Of a stretch of 64,000 nt of DNA, positions 25,231 to 34,245 are shown piece after piece. How positions within the stretch are numbered: position 1 is the stretch's first letter; each line of letters starts with the position of its first letter. The stretch comes from RH-AL1 sp965214415 (GTDB lineage Bacteria > Pseudomonadota > Alphaproteobacteria > Rhizobiales > Beijerinckiaceae), in NCBI GenBank assembly GCA_965214415.1, contig CBDCBQ010000003.1:1612001-1676000 (forward strand), given 5' to 3'. The translations under genes and the position numbers were made by a program. Under the pieces are notes generated by a model. It was not told the DNA's origin. It made no database searches and saw nothing but the letters and a program-made list of their open reading frames with translations.

Positions 25231-25260
25231 ATGGCGGAGACACATATGGCGGAGACACAT
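25231..25260 (+). repeat. 15-bp tandem duplication carrying start codons and Shine-Dalgarno sequences of mmsA
   Basis: ATGGCGGAGACACAT occurs twice in direct tandem (25231-25245 and 25246-25260) and is followed by a third ATGGC at 25261. Each unit begins with an ATG and contains GGAG, which sits seven bases before the ATG of the next unit. Translation could therefore start at 25231, 25246 or 25261. Confidence 0.95.
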
Positions 25261-26757
25261 ATGGCGCACCTGACCCATTTCATCGGCGGCAAGCGTGTCG
25301 CTGGCACGTCCGGCCGCTTCTCCGAGATCTTCGACCCGAACACCGGCGAAGCGCAGGCTCGCGCGCCGCTCGCCTCGACAGAGGAGGTGCGCGACGCCAT
25401 CGCCAACGCGGCCGCGGCGCAGCCAGGCTGGGCGGCGCAAAACCCGCAGAAGCGGGCGCGCGTGATGATGCGCTTCGTCGATCTCGTGAACCGGGACATG
25501 GATTCGCTCGCCCGTCTGCTCTCCGCCGAGCATGGCAAGACGATCCCCGACGCGCGCGGCGACATCCAGCGCGGTGTCGAGGTGTGCGAGTTCGCGATCG
25601 GCATTCCGCATCTCCTGAAGGGCGAATATTCCGAGAGCGCCGGCACCGGCATCGACGTCTATTCGATGCGCCAGCCGCTCGGCGTCGTCGCCGGCATCAC
25701 GCCGTTCAATTTTCCGGCGATGATCCCGCTCTGGAAAGCCGCGCCGGCGCTCGCCTGCGGCAACGCGTTCATTCTCAAACCATCGGAGCGCAACCCGTCC
25801 GTGCCGTTGCGCCTCGCCGAGCTGTTCCTCGAGGCGGGGCTGCCGCCGGGCGTGCTCAACGTCGTCAACGGCGACAAGGAGGCGGTCGACGCGCTGCTGC
25901 ACGATCCGCGCATCATGGCGGTGGGCTTCGTCGGTTCGTCGGCCATCGCGAGCTACATCTACGCCGAGGCCGCCGCGCACGGAAAACGCGCGCAATGCTT
26001 CGGCGGCGCCAAGAACCACATGATCGTCATGCCCGACGCCGATCTCGACCAGGCCGCCGACGCGCTCATCGGCGCGGGCTACGGGTCCGCCGGCGAGCGC
26101 TGCATGGCGATCTCGGTCGCCGTGCCCGTCGGCGAGAAAACGGCCGACGCACTGATGGAACGTTTGATCCCCAAGGTGCGCGGTCTGAAGGTTGGCTTGT
26201 CCTCGGACGATGGCGCCGATTATGGCCCGCTGATCACCCAGGCGGCGATGCACAAGGTGCGCGACTACATCGAGGTCGGCATGAGCGAGGGCGCGGACCT
26301 CGTCGTCGATGGGCGCGACTTCAAGATGCAGGGCTATGAGAACGGCTTCTTTGTCGGCCCATTCCTGTTCGATCGCGTGACGGCCGACATGCGCATCTAC
26401 AAGGAGGAGATCTTCGGGCCGGTGCTCTCGGTCGTGCGGGCACAAACCTACGAGGACGCGCTCGGCCTCGCCAACGACCACGAGTACGGCAACGGGGTCG
26501 CGATCTTCACCCGCGACGGCGATGCCGCGCGCGACTTCGCCGCGAAAGTGAACACCGGCATGGTCGGCATCAACGTGCCGATCCCGGTGCCGATCGCCTA
26601 CCACACGTTCGGCGGCTGGAAGCGCTCCGGCTTCGGCGACCTCAACCAGCATGGGCCGGACTCGATCCGCTTTTACACGAAGACGAAGACGGTGACCTCG
26701 CGCTGGCCCTCCGGCATCAAGGAGGGCGCCAGCTTCGTGATTCCGACGATGAACTGA
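25231..26757 (+). CDS. mmsA: Methylmalonate-semialdehyde dehydrogenase (CoA-acylating)
   Basis: Up to 508 residues of the MmsA branch of aldehyde dehydrogenases, which turns methylmalonate semialdehyde, NAD+ and CoA into propionyl-CoA, CO2 and NADH at the end of valine (and thymine) breakdown. GITPFNFPAMIPLWK is the substrate and cofactor motif, GAGYGSAGERCMAISVAV holds the catalytic Cys, and KEEIFGPVLSVVR is the ALDH C-terminal motif. The N-terminus MAETHMAETHMAHLTHF contains a duplicated MAETH from a 15-bp tandem repeat. ATG 25261 gives the normal family N-terminus. It converges with the other valine genes, 50 bp apart, so they use separate promoters. Confidence 0.93.
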   Translation: MAETHMAETHMAHLTHFIGGKRVAGTSGRFSEIFDPNTGEAQARAPLASTEEVRDAIANAAAAQPGWAAQNPQKRARVMMRFVDLVNRDMDSLARLLSAEHGKTIPDARGDIQRGVEVCEFAIGIPHLLKGEYSESAGTGIDVYSMRQPLGVVAGITPFNFPAMIPLWKAAPALACGNAFILKPSERNPSVPLRLAELFLEAGLPPGVLNVVNGDKEAVDALLHDPRIMAVGFVGSSAIASYIYAEAAAHGKRAQCFGGAKNHMIVMPDADLDQAADALIGAGYGSAGERCMAISVAVPVGEKTADALMERLIPKVRGLKVGLSSDDGADYGPLITQAAMHKVRDYIEVGMSEGADLVVDGRDFKMQGYENGFFVGPFLFDRVTADMRIYKEEIFGPVLSVVRAQTYEDALGLANDHEYGNGVAIFTRDGDAARDFAAKVNTGMVGINVPIPVPIAYHTFGGWKRSGFGDLNQHGPDSIRFYTKTKTVTSRWPSGIKEGASFVIPTMN

Positions 26758-26807
26758 CGTCGTGGCGTCGCCGTCATCGCGCAAGCAAGCCTTCGTGACA
26801 CCCAGCG

Positions 26808-27599
26808 TCACCGATGCCGGAACGTCGCGGCCCGCTTCTCGACGAAGGCGGCCATGCCTTCCCGTTGGTCTTCGCTGCCGAAGAGGCCGTGGAACAGGCG
26901 CCGCTCGATCACGATGCCGTCGGCGAGCGCCGTGTCGGGCGCGCGCGCGACGGCCTCCTTGGTGAGCATGACGGCCGGCAGCGACATCGCCGCGATCGTC
27001 GCCGCCGTCGCAAGCGCGTCTTTCAGCAGGCCGGCGGCGGGCACGACGCGCGCGACCAGCCCGGCACGCTCCGCCTCGGCGGCATCCATCATGCGGCCGG
27101 TGAGGCACATCTCCATCGCCTTGGCCTTGCCGATGGCGCGGACCAGCCGCTGCGTGCCGCCCATGCCTGGCATGATGCCGAGCTTGATCTCGGGCTGGCC
27201 GAACCTGGCGGTGTCGGCGGCGAGAATGATGTCGCACATCATCGCCAGCTCGCAGCCGCCGCCGAGCGCGAACCCGGCGACCGCCGCGATCACCGGCTTG
27301 CGCAGCCGCAGCATCGCGTCCCAGCCGGAGAAATGGTCGGCGAGCAGCATGTCCATCGCGCCCTGGCTCGCCATCTCCTTGATGTCGGCGCCGGCGGCGA
27401 AGGCCTTCTCGGAGCCGGTGACCACGCTGCAGCCGATGTCCGGATCGACGTCGATGGCGGCGAGCGCGCTAGTCAGCTCGTGCATCAGCCGTGCGTTGAG
27501 CGCGTTGAGCGCCTTCGGTCGGTTGAGCGTGATCAGCGCGACGCGCTCGCGGCGTTCGACGAGGATGGTCTCGAAGCTTTGGTCGAAGATGGCGGTCAC
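26808..27599 (-). CDS. Enoyl-CoA hydratase
   Basis: A 263-residue crotonase-fold enzyme adding water to enoyl-CoA; here methacrylyl-CoA is likely. AFAAGADIKEM forms the oxyanion-hole region, and FALGGGCELAMMCDI plus GQPEIKLGIMPGMGGTQRL carry the two catalytic glutamates. GTG 27599 is the start: it overlaps the stop of the 3-hydroxyisobutyrate dehydrogenase gene as GTGA and opens the family N-terminus. It is the last gene of the four-gene valine operon on the minus strand. Confidence 0.92.
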   Translation of the reverse strand: MTAIFDQSFETILVERRERVALITLNRPKALNALNARLMHELTSALAAIDVDPDIGCSVVTGSEKAFAAGADIKEMASQGAMDMLLADHFSGWDAMLRLRKPVIAAVAGFALGGGCELAMMCDIILAADTARFGQPEIKLGIMPGMGGTQRLVRAIGKAKAMEMCLTGRMMDAAEAERAGLVARVVPAAGLLKDALATAATIAAMSLPAVMLTKEAVARAPDTALADGIVIERRLFHGLFGSEDQREGMAAFVEKRAATFRHR

Positions 27600-28489
27600 G
27601 AAGGGGCTCCCGAACGGTCGCGGATCAGATTGATGATGGCGGAGTAGTCGAGGTCGGGTGTGTCGCCCGCGAGAAAGGCCTCGTAAAGCGTCGCCGCGGT
27701 GGCGCCGAGGCGCGCGTCGACGCCGGATGCGGCGGCCGCCTCCTGGGCGAGATGCAGGTCCTTCAGCATGAGCGGGGCGGCAAAACCAGGCGCGTAATCG
27801 CGATTGGCGGCGCTCGTCGGCACCGGGCCGGGCACCGGACAATGGTTGGTGAGCGCCCAGCATTGGCCGGACGAGGTCGAGAGCACATCGAAGAGCGCCT
27901 GGTGCGTCAGGCCGAGCCGTTCGCCGAGGACGAACGCCTCGCCCAGCGCGATCATCGAGATGCCGAGCACCATGTTGTTGCAGGCCTTCGCCGCCTGCCC
28001 CGCCCCGCCTGGCCCGCAATGGACGATGCGCTTGCCCATTGCCTCCAGCACCGGCCGCGCGCGCTCGAGCGCGGCTTGCTCGGCGCCGACCATGAAGGTC
28101 AAGGTCGCCGCCGTGGCCCCGCCGACGCCGCCCGAGACCGGCGCGTCGACCGACGCGAGGCCGGCTTCGGCCGCGAGCGCATGCGCGGCGCGGGCCGACG
28201 CGACATCGACCGTCGAGCAGTCGATGAGGAGTGTATCCGGCCGGGCCACATCGAGGAGTGCGCGCCAAACCTCGAGCAGGGGAGCGCCGCCTGGCAGCAT
28301 GGTGACGAGCGTGTCCGCCTCGCGCGCCGCGTCGGCGAGCTCCGCGACGATCGCGACCCCTGCCGCCGCGACCGCCTCACGCGCCGCCGGCACGAGGTCG
28401 AACCCCACGACAGCATGTCCGGCCTTCGCCAGGTTGGCGGCCATCGGCCCGCCCATGTTGCCGAGCCCGACGAAGCCGATGCGTGCCAT
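27596..28489 (-). CDS. mmsB: 3-hydroxyisobutyrate dehydrogenase
   Basis: A 297-residue NAD-dependent dehydrogenase that oxidises 3-hydroxyisobutyrate to methylmalonate semialdehyde, the substrate of MmsA. IGFVGLGNMGGPMAANLAK is the family signature including the Rossmann glycines. DAPVSGGVGGATAATLTFM is the substrate-binding motif, and GAGQAAKACNNM includes the catalytic Lys. The length is normal. The gene overlaps the downstream hydratase by 4 bp and follows the CoA hydrolase gene by 32 bp. Confidence 0.94.
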   Translation of the reverse strand: MARIGFVGLGNMGGPMAANLAKAGHAVVGFDLVPAAREAVAAAGVAIVAELADAAREADTLVTMLPGGAPLLEVWRALLDVARPDTLLIDCSTVDVASARAAHALAAEAGLASVDAPVSGGVGGATAATLTFMVGAEQAALERARPVLEAMGKRIVHCGPGGAGQAAKACNNMVLGISMIALGEAFVLGERLGLTHQALFDVLSTSSGQCWALTNHCPVPGPVPTSAANRDYAPGFAAPLMLKDLHLAQEAAAASGVDARLGATAATLYEAFLAGDTPDLDYSAIINLIRDRSGAPS

Positions 28490-28521
28490 GGGTTCTCCGT
28501 ACCTGCCGGGATCGGCAACCG

Positions 28522-29565
28522 TCACCCGAGCCGCAGCTCGTCGTCGCCGAGCGGCGCGAAGCACGCGTCGACCTCGGTCGCATCGACGTCGGCAACGCGG
28601 GCTGGCCGCCACTTTGGCTGCTTGTCCTTGTCGATCACTGCGGCACGGACACCTTCCCAGAAATCGGGGCGGCGGGTGATCCGGGCGGCGATGCGGTACT
28701 CCTGCGCGAGGCAGGTCTCGAGCGAGCCGAGGCCTGGCGCGGTCCGCAGCGCCCGCAGGGCGGCACACAGCGACAGCGGGCAATTGCCGGCGATCTTTTC
28801 CGCCGCCGCGCGCGCGTCCGGCTCGGGCGATGCCTCCAGCGCGGCCAGGATATCCGCGACGCTGTCGCCGGCGAAGCAGCGGGCGACCCACGCCGCGCCG
28901 GCCAGCGGGCCCGGCTCGAGCCTGCTGGCGATGTCGCGCAACGCCGCATCGACATCGGCGCCGCTCCGGCAGCGGCTTAGGCGCTCGGGCAGCTCGGCGA
29001 GACGGTCTTCCGCGACGAAATGATCGGCGAGGCCGGCGGCGAGCGCGTCGGCGGGGCCGAGCGTGGCGCCGGTCAGCGCGGCGTAGGTGCCTATCTCGCC
29101 GGGTGCCCTGCCGAGAAGCCAGGTGCCGCCGACGTCGGGCACGTAACCGATGCCGACTTCGGGCATGCCGAGCTTCGACGAGCCGGTCACCACACGGTGT
29201 GCCGCGTGCGCGCCGACGCCGATGCCGCCGCCCATGGTGACGCCGTGCATCACGCTCACCAGAGGCTTGGCGTAACGCGAGAGCCGCAGGTCGAGCCGGA
29301 ACTCCGCGGCCAGGAAGGCTGTCGCGCGCAGAAAATCGCCTTCGCAAACCGCGTCGTAGAGCGTGCGCAGGTCGCCGCCCGCGCAGAAAGCGCGCTCCCC
29401 GGCCCCATCCAGCAGCACGGCGTGGATGCCATCGTCCGCCTGCCAGCAGTCGAGCGCGGCGTGGATGGCGTCGATCATTTCGTGCGTCAGCGCGTTCAGC
29501 GCCTTCGGGCGATCGAGGGTCAGCCGGCCAAGCCCGCCGACTTCGGCGACAAGCACGTCGCTCAT
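28522..29565 (-). CDS. 3-hydroxyisobutyryl-CoA hydrolase (crotonase family)
   Basis: A 347-residue crotonase-fold protein, longer than hydratases and matching the HIBCH branch, which frees 3-hydroxyisobutyrate from CoA in valine breakdown. CAGGDLRTLYDAV is the HIBCH-type oxyanion motif, MHGVTMGGGIGVGAHA follows, and MPEVGIGYVPDVGGTWLL carries the catalytic Glu and Asp region. The C-terminal helical extension (about 250-345), with RRPDFWEGVRAAVIDKD, is diagnostic of this branch. Its ATG overlaps the TGA of the acyl-CoA dehydrogenase gene. Confidence 0.92.
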   Translation of the reverse strand: MSDVLVAEVGGLGRLTLDRPKALNALTHEMIDAIHAALDCWQADDGIHAVLLDGAGERAFCAGGDLRTLYDAVCEGDFLRATAFLAAEFRLDLRLSRYAKPLVSVMHGVTMGGGIGVGAHAAHRVVTGSSKLGMPEVGIGYVPDVGGTWLLGRAPGEIGTYAALTGATLGPADALAAGLADHFVAEDRLAELPERLSRCRSGADVDAALRDIASRLEPGPLAGAAWVARCFAGDSVADILAALEASPEPDARAAAEKIAGNCPLSLCAALRALRTAPGLGSLETCLAQEYRIAARITRRPDFWEGVRAAVIDKDKQPKWRPARVADVDATEVDACFAPLGDDELRLG

Positions 29566-30710
29566 CGCGCATCCTCGATCAGCGAGCGGGCGACGATCAG
29601 GCGCATGATCTCGTTGGTCCCTTCGAGGATCTGGTGGACGCGCAGGTCGCGCACGATCTTCTCGATCCCATGATCGGCGAGATAGCCGTAGCCGCCATGC
29701 AGCTGCAAGGCGGCGTTCGCCACCTCGAAGCCGACATCGGTGGCGAAGCGTTTGGCCATCGCGCAGAACCGCGTCGCGTTCGGCGCGCCAGTGTCGAGCG
29801 CGGTTGCGGCCCGCTCGAGCAAGGCGCGCGCGGCCTCGAGTTCGGTCGCCATGTCGGCGAGCTTGAATTGAAGCGCCTGGAACTCGTCGAGCCTACGCCC
29901 GAACGCACGCCGCTCGCGCATGTAGGCCAGCGCCTTGTCGAGCGCGGCCTGGGCGCCCCCGAGCGAGCATGCAGCGATGTTGAGGCGGCCGCCGTCGAGG
30001 CCCCGCATCGCGATCCTGAAGCCCTCGCCCTCGGCGCCGAGGCGGTTTGCGGCCGGCACGCGGCAACTCTCGAGGATCACGGCGCGCGTCGGCTGGGCGT
30101 TCCAGCCCATCTTGCGCTCGTTCGCGCCACAGGAGAGGCCCGGCGTACCGCCCTCGACGAGAAAGGCGGAGATGCCGGCAGGGCCCGCCGCTCCCGTGCG
30201 CGCCATGACGATGTAGAAGGCGTGCGGATTGCCCGCGCCGGAGATGAACTGCTTCTGGCCATCCAGCACGTAAGCATCGCCGTCGCGTCTCGCGCGCATG
30301 GTCAAGGCGGCGGCATCCGAACCACAGCCGGGCTCGGTCAGGCAGTAGCTCGCGAGCAGGTCCATCGCACACAAGGCCGGCAGGTAGCGCTCGCGCTGGA
30401 ACGGTGAGCCGAAGGCGTCGACCATCCAGGCGCACATGTTGTGGATCGAGAGATAGGCGGCCAAGGTCGGGCAGCCCTCGGCCAGCGCCTCGAAGATCGT
30501 GATCGCGGCGCGCCGCGAGAGACCGCAGCCGCCGGCCTCCTCGCCGACATAGATCGCGGCGAGGCCGAGTGCCGCCGCCTCGCGCAGCACGTCGATCGGG
30601 AAGTGCCGCGCCTGGTCCCACTCGACCGCGTGCGGGGCGATGCGGTCGCGCGCGAAGCCCGCCGCCATCGCGCGAATGGCATCATCCTCGGCGATCGATG
30701 CGTCGTTCAT
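29562..30710 (-). CDS. Isobutyryl-CoA dehydrogenase-like acyl-CoA dehydrogenase
   Basis: A 382-residue FAD acyl-CoA dehydrogenase. Motifs are YCLTEPGCGSDAAAL (FAD/substrate), FGRRLDEFQALQFKLADM, LHGGYGYLADH, and ILEGTNEIMR, where Glu363 lies at the position of the catalytic base in this family. Operon partners make isobutyryl-CoA (valine) the likely substrate. ATG 30710 begins MNDASIAEDDAIRAM; the upstream open frame to 30833 does not look like the family. It is the first gene of the four-gene operon; two CACAGGTTT direct repeats sit 45-60 bp upstream. Confidence 0.92.
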   Translation of the reverse strand: MNDASIAEDDAIRAMAAGFARDRIAPHAVEWDQARHFPIDVLREAAALGLAAIYVGEEAGGCGLSRRAAITIFEALAEGCPTLAAYLSIHNMCAWMVDAFGSPFQRERYLPALCAMDLLASYCLTEPGCGSDAAALTMRARRDGDAYVLDGQKQFISGAGNPHAFYIVMARTGAAGPAGISAFLVEGGTPGLSCGANERKMGWNAQPTRAVILESCRVPAANRLGAEGEGFRIAMRGLDGGRLNIAACSLGGAQAALDKALAYMRERRAFGRRLDEFQALQFKLADMATELEAARALLERAATALDTGAPNATRFCAMAKRFATDVGFEVANAALQLHGGYGYLADHGIEKIVRDLRVHQILEGTNEIMRLIVARSLIEDAR

Positions 30711-30753
30711 CCAAGGCTCCTCGCGTTTTGCTTCGCCTAGCCACGGCGCTATC

Positions 30754-30772
30754 CACAGGTTTGCACAGGTTT
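30754..30772. promoter_or_regulatory. Two 9-bp direct repeats, 10-bp period, upstream of the valine operon
   Basis: CACAGGTTT occurs at 30754-30762 and 30764-30772, one helical turn apart, in the divergent gap between the acyl-CoA dehydrogenase and prkA genes. Same-face repeats next to a promoter are typical of regulator binding sites. No regulator gene is adjacent. Confidence 0.35.
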
Positions 30773-30876
30773 CCGCAGCGATCCGAGGGGCTTGAGCCGC
30801 GCCTCTCGCGCGAGCGAGCCCATTTTGCCGCACTGCGACTTCAAGTTGATCGCCATCGCGAAACCGGACAGGCTGC

Positions 30877-30889
30877 GCATAGTTTATGC
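30877..30889. promoter_or_regulatory. Short palindrome upstream of prkA
   Basis: GCATA (30877-30881) and TATGC (30885-30889) form a perfect inverted repeat with a GTT spacer, 62 bp before the prkA start. The local AT content is high for this genome, so this may mark a promoter or operator. TTGACG at 30904-30909 lies just downstream. Nothing further can be supported. Confidence 0.3.
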
Positions 30890-30950
30890 ATCATACTCGG
30901 AGTGTTGACGCGACTGACATCCGGACGACAACCAAGGAATCGGGCGAACC

Positions 30951-32888
30951 ATGGACGATTTCCTCGACTCTTTCACGCGCAGCTACGACGCTCGCAAGGC
31001 GACGGAGATGTCGCTCGCGGACTACCTCAAGGGCTGCCGCGGCGATCCCATGATGTATGCCAGCGCCACCGAGCGCATCCTCGCCGCGATCGGCGAGCCG
31101 AAAATGATGGACACGGCGAAAGAGGCGCGGTTCGGCCGCATCTTCATGAACCGGACGATCCGCATCTATCCCGCCTTCGCCGACTTCTATGGGATGGAGG
31201 AGACGATCGAGCGGATCGTCTCGTTCTTCCGTCATGCGGCGCAGGGGCTCGAGGAACGCAAGCAGATCCTCTACCTGCTCGGCCCGGTCGGCGGCGGCAA
31301 GTCCTCGCTCGCCGAGCGGCTCAAGGCGCTGATGGAGCACCATCCCGTCTACGTGCTGAAGGCTGGCGACGAGCTGAGCCCGGTGTTCGAAAGCCCGCTC
31401 GGTCTGTTCGATCCGGACATCAACGGCGAGGAGATCGCCAAGCGCTACGGCATCCCGCGCCGTCGTCTGACCGGGCTGATGAGCCCGTGGTGCGTCAAGC
31501 GGCTCGACGAGTTCCACGGCGACGTCACCAAGTTCAAGGTGGTCAAGCTCAGTCCCTCTCGCCTGCGCCAGATCGCGCTTTCGAAGACCGAGCCGGGCGA
31601 CGAGAACAACCAGGACATCTCCTCGCTCGTCGGCAAGGTCGACATCCGCAAGCTGGAGACGCTCTCGCAGAGCGATCCCGACGCCTACAGCTACTCGGGC
31701 GGCCTCAACCGCGCCAACCAGGGCATGCTCGAGTTCGTCGAGATGTTCAAGGCGCCGATCAAGATGCTGCACCCGCTGCTGACGGCGACGCAGGAAGGCA
31801 ACTACGTCGGCACTGAGAATATCGGCGCGATCCCGTTCACCGGCATCATCCTCGCCCATTCCAACGAGTCGGAATGGCAGAGCTTCCGCTCCAACAAGAA
31901 CAACGAAGCCTTCATCGATCGCATTTACGTGATCAAGGTGCCCTACTGTGTCCGCGTCACGGAAGAGGAGCTGATCTACACCAAGCTGATCCAGTCGTCG
32001 GAATTGTCGGGAGCGCCGTGCGCGCCCGGCACGCTCGAGATGCTGGCGCGCTTCTCGGTGCTCTCGCGTCTACGCGAGCACGAGAACTCGAATCTCTACG
32101 CCAAGATGCGGGTCTATGACGGCGAGAGCCTGCGCGAGGTCGACCCGCGCGCCCGCTCGATGCAGGAATATCGCGACACCGCCGGCGTCGACGAAGGCAT
32201 GGACGGCATCTCGACCCGCTTTGCTTTCAAGGTGTTGGCCGCGACCTTCAACCACGACACGCTCGAGGTCGTCGCCGACCCGGTCCACCTGATGTACGTG
32301 CTCGAACAGTCGATCAAGCGCGAGCAGGTCTCGGCCGATGTCGAGAAGCGCTACCTCGAGTTCATCAAGGCCGAGCTCGCGCCGCGTTATGCCGAGTTCA
32401 TCGGGCACGAGATCCAGAAGGCCTACCTCGAGTCCTACCAGGACTACGGTCAGAACATGTTCGACCGCTACGTCGATTATGCCGACGCCTGGATCGAGGA
32501 CCAGGACTTCAAGGACCCGGACACCGGGCAGCTTCTCAACCGCGAGCTTCTCAATCAGGAATTGACGAAGATCGAGAAACCGGCTGGGATCGCGAATCCA
32601 AAGGATTTCCGCAACGAGGTCGTCAAGTTCTCGCTGCGGGCACGCGCCCAGAATTCCGGCCGGAACCCGCTATGGACCAGCTACGAGAAAATTCGCGAGG
32701 TCATCGAGCGGCGCATGTTCAGCCAGGTCGAGGACCTGCTGCCCGTGATCAGCTTCACCTCGAAGCGCGACAGCGAGACCGAGAAGAAGCATACGCAGTT
32801 CGTCGAGCGAATGGTGGCGCGCGGCTACACCGAGCGGCAGGTTCGCCGGCTTGTGGAATGGTATATGCGGGCGAAGCAGGCCGGGTGA
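30951..32888 (+). CDS. prkA: PrkA family serine protein kinase/AAA ATPase
   Basis: A 645-residue protein homologous to Bacillus PrkA and E. coli YeaG. The AAA+ domain has Walker A GPVGGGKS at residues 111-118. The C-terminal part (about 400-645) is the PrkA domain with distant protein kinase similarity, including LLPVISFTSKRDS. In E. coli YeaG acts in long-term nitrogen starvation. Some PrkA proteins have been reported as proteases, so the biochemical label is open. It is the first gene of the conserved prkA-yeaH-spoVR set, with yeaH 22 bp downstream. Confidence 0.95.
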   Translation: MDDFLDSFTRSYDARKATEMSLADYLKGCRGDPMMYASATERILAAIGEPKMMDTAKEARFGRIFMNRTIRIYPAFADFYGMEETIERIVSFFRHAAQGLEERKQILYLLGPVGGGKSSLAERLKALMEHHPVYVLKAGDELSPVFESPLGLFDPDINGEEIAKRYGIPRRRLTGLMSPWCVKRLDEFHGDVTKFKVVKLSPSRLRQIALSKTEPGDENNQDISSLVGKVDIRKLETLSQSDPDAYSYSGGLNRANQGMLEFVEMFKAPIKMLHPLLTATQEGNYVGTENIGAIPFTGIILAHSNESEWQSFRSNKNNEAFIDRIYVIKVPYCVRVTEEELIYTKLIQSSELSGAPCAPGTLEMLARFSVLSRLREHENSNLYAKMRVYDGESLREVDPRARSMQEYRDTAGVDEGMDGISTRFAFKVLAATFNHDTLEVVADPVHLMYVLEQSIKREQVSADVEKRYLEFIKAELAPRYAEFIGHEIQKAYLESYQDYGQNMFDRYVDYADAWIEDQDFKDPDTGQLLNRELLNQELTKIEKPAGIANPKDFRNEVVKFSLRARAQNSGRNPLWTSYEKIREVIERRMFSQVEDLLPVISFTSKRDSETEKKHTQFVERMVARGYTERQVRRLVEWYMRAKQAG

Positions 32889-32910
32889 CCGGCCACGACC
32901 GGGGGACGGC

Positions 32911-34245
32911 ATGAATCTCATCGATCGGCGTCTCAATACCGGTGGCAAGAGCCTCGAAAATCGGCAGCGTTTTCTGCGGCGCGCTCGTTCGCTCGTGAAA
33001 CAGGCGGTGCAGACCAGCTCCAAGGATCGCTCGCTCAAGGACTTCGACCAGGGCGGCGAGGTCACGATCCCGGTCGACAGCCTGCGTGAGCCGCGTCTGC
33101 ATCGGGCCTCGTCTGGCGGCATCCGCGAGGGTCTGCTGCCCGGCAACAAGAAGTATCTGCAGGGCGACAGGATCCCTAAGGAAAAGCAAGGCGGCCGCGG
33201 CGGCGGCTCGGAGGGGTCCGCCGACGGCAAGGGCGAGGACGATTTTCGCTTCGCGCTGTCGCAGGACGAGTATCTCGACCTCTTCTTCGAGGATCTCGAA
33301 CTGCCCGACCTCGCCAAGACGACGCTGGCGAAGACCGAGAGCTTCTCGATGCATCGCGCCGGCTACTCGACGTCGGGCTCGCCGGCGAACCTGTCGCTGA
33401 CGCGCACCATGCGCAACTCCATGTCGCGTCGCGTCGCCTTGCGGCGCCCTTCCGCCGAACGCCTCGCCGAGCTGCAAGCCGAGATCGACACGCTGGAGGC
33501 GAGCGGCGCGAATCCCGCCGAGCTGGAAACGCTGAAGGCGCGGCTGGACCTGCTCGAGCGGCGCTCCAAGCGGGTGCCGTTCATCGACCCGATCGACATC
33601 CGCTTCCGGCGCTTTCAGCCGGTGCCGAAGCCGATCTCGCAGGCCGTCATGTTCTGCCTGATGGATACGTCGGCCTCGATGACCGAGCACATGAAGGACG
33701 TCGCCAAACGGTTCTTCGCACTGCTCTACATCTTCCTGAAGCGGCGCTACCGCCACGTCGACATCGTCTTCATCCGGCACACGCACGAGGCCGAGGAGGT
33801 CGACGAGGAGACGTTCTTCCACTCGCCCGAGACCGGCGGCACGCTGGTCTCCTCCGCGCTCGAGGAGATGAACCGGGTCGTGCGCCAGCGCTATCCGCGC
33901 GAGGACTGGAACATCTATGCCGCGCAGGCGTCGGACGGCGATAATTCCTCGCGCGACGGCGAGCGCACGCTGCATCTGATGCGCGAGGCGATTCTCCCCG
34001 TCTGCCAGTACTTCGCCTATCTCGAGGTCGGCTCCGAGCACGAGCGCGCGTCGGTCGGTTTTCTCTCGCGCGCCTCCGACCTGTGGCGGACCTACGAAAC
34101 GCTGAAGGAGAAGGCGGAGAATTTCGCCATGCGCCGGGTCAGCCATCGCAACGAGATCTATCCCGTGTTCCGCGAGCTGTTCGAGCGCAAGTCGCCTGGC
34201 GCCAAGGGCGCTCACGCTCAAAGTGCGAAGCAGGAGAGCGCATGA
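32911..34245 (+). CDS. yeaH: YeaH/DUF444 family protein with VWA-like domain
   Basis: A 444-residue protein. The N-terminal half is charged, with a Gly-rich low-complexity stretch (GGRGGGSEG, about 100). A coiled-coil-like segment follows at about 195-225. The C-terminal half is von Willebrand A-like: FCLMDTSASM is the DxSxS metal-site motif, with SDGDNSSRDG further on. It is an established partner of PrkA in E. coli and other bacteria. ATG 32911 is supported by MNLIDRRLN, the family N-terminus. It overlaps spoVR by ATGA. Confidence 0.94.
   Translation: MNLIDRRLNTGGKSLENRQRFLRRARSLVKQAVQTSSKDRSLKDFDQGGEVTIPVDSLREPRLHRASSGGIREGLLPGNKKYLQGDRIPKEKQGGRGGGSEGSADGKGEDDFRFALSQDEYLDLFFEDLELPDLAKTTLAKTESFSMHRAGYSTSGSPANLSLTRTMRNSMSRRVALRRPSAERLAELQAEIDTLEASGANPAELETLKARLDLLERRSKRVPFIDPIDIRFRRFQPVPKPISQAVMFCLMDTSASMTEHMKDVAKRFFALLYIFLKRRYRHVDIVFIRHTHEAEEVDEETFFHSPETGGTLVSSALEEMNRVVRQRYPREDWNIYAAQASDGDNSSRDGERTLHLMREAILPVCQYFAYLEVGSEHERASVGFLSRASDLWRTYETLKEKAENFAMRRVSHRNEIYPVFRELFERKSPGAKGAHAQSAKQESA

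Noticed and set aside
25117..27237. 706-codon minus-strand frame antisense to mmsA
   Set aside because: Antisense shadow; the real genes on both sides have full catalytic motifs.
30749..30760. CTATCCACAGG resembling a DnaA box
   Set aside because: Only a single near-match; no cluster of boxes, no dnaA or other replication gene. The direct repeats are better read as a regulatory site.
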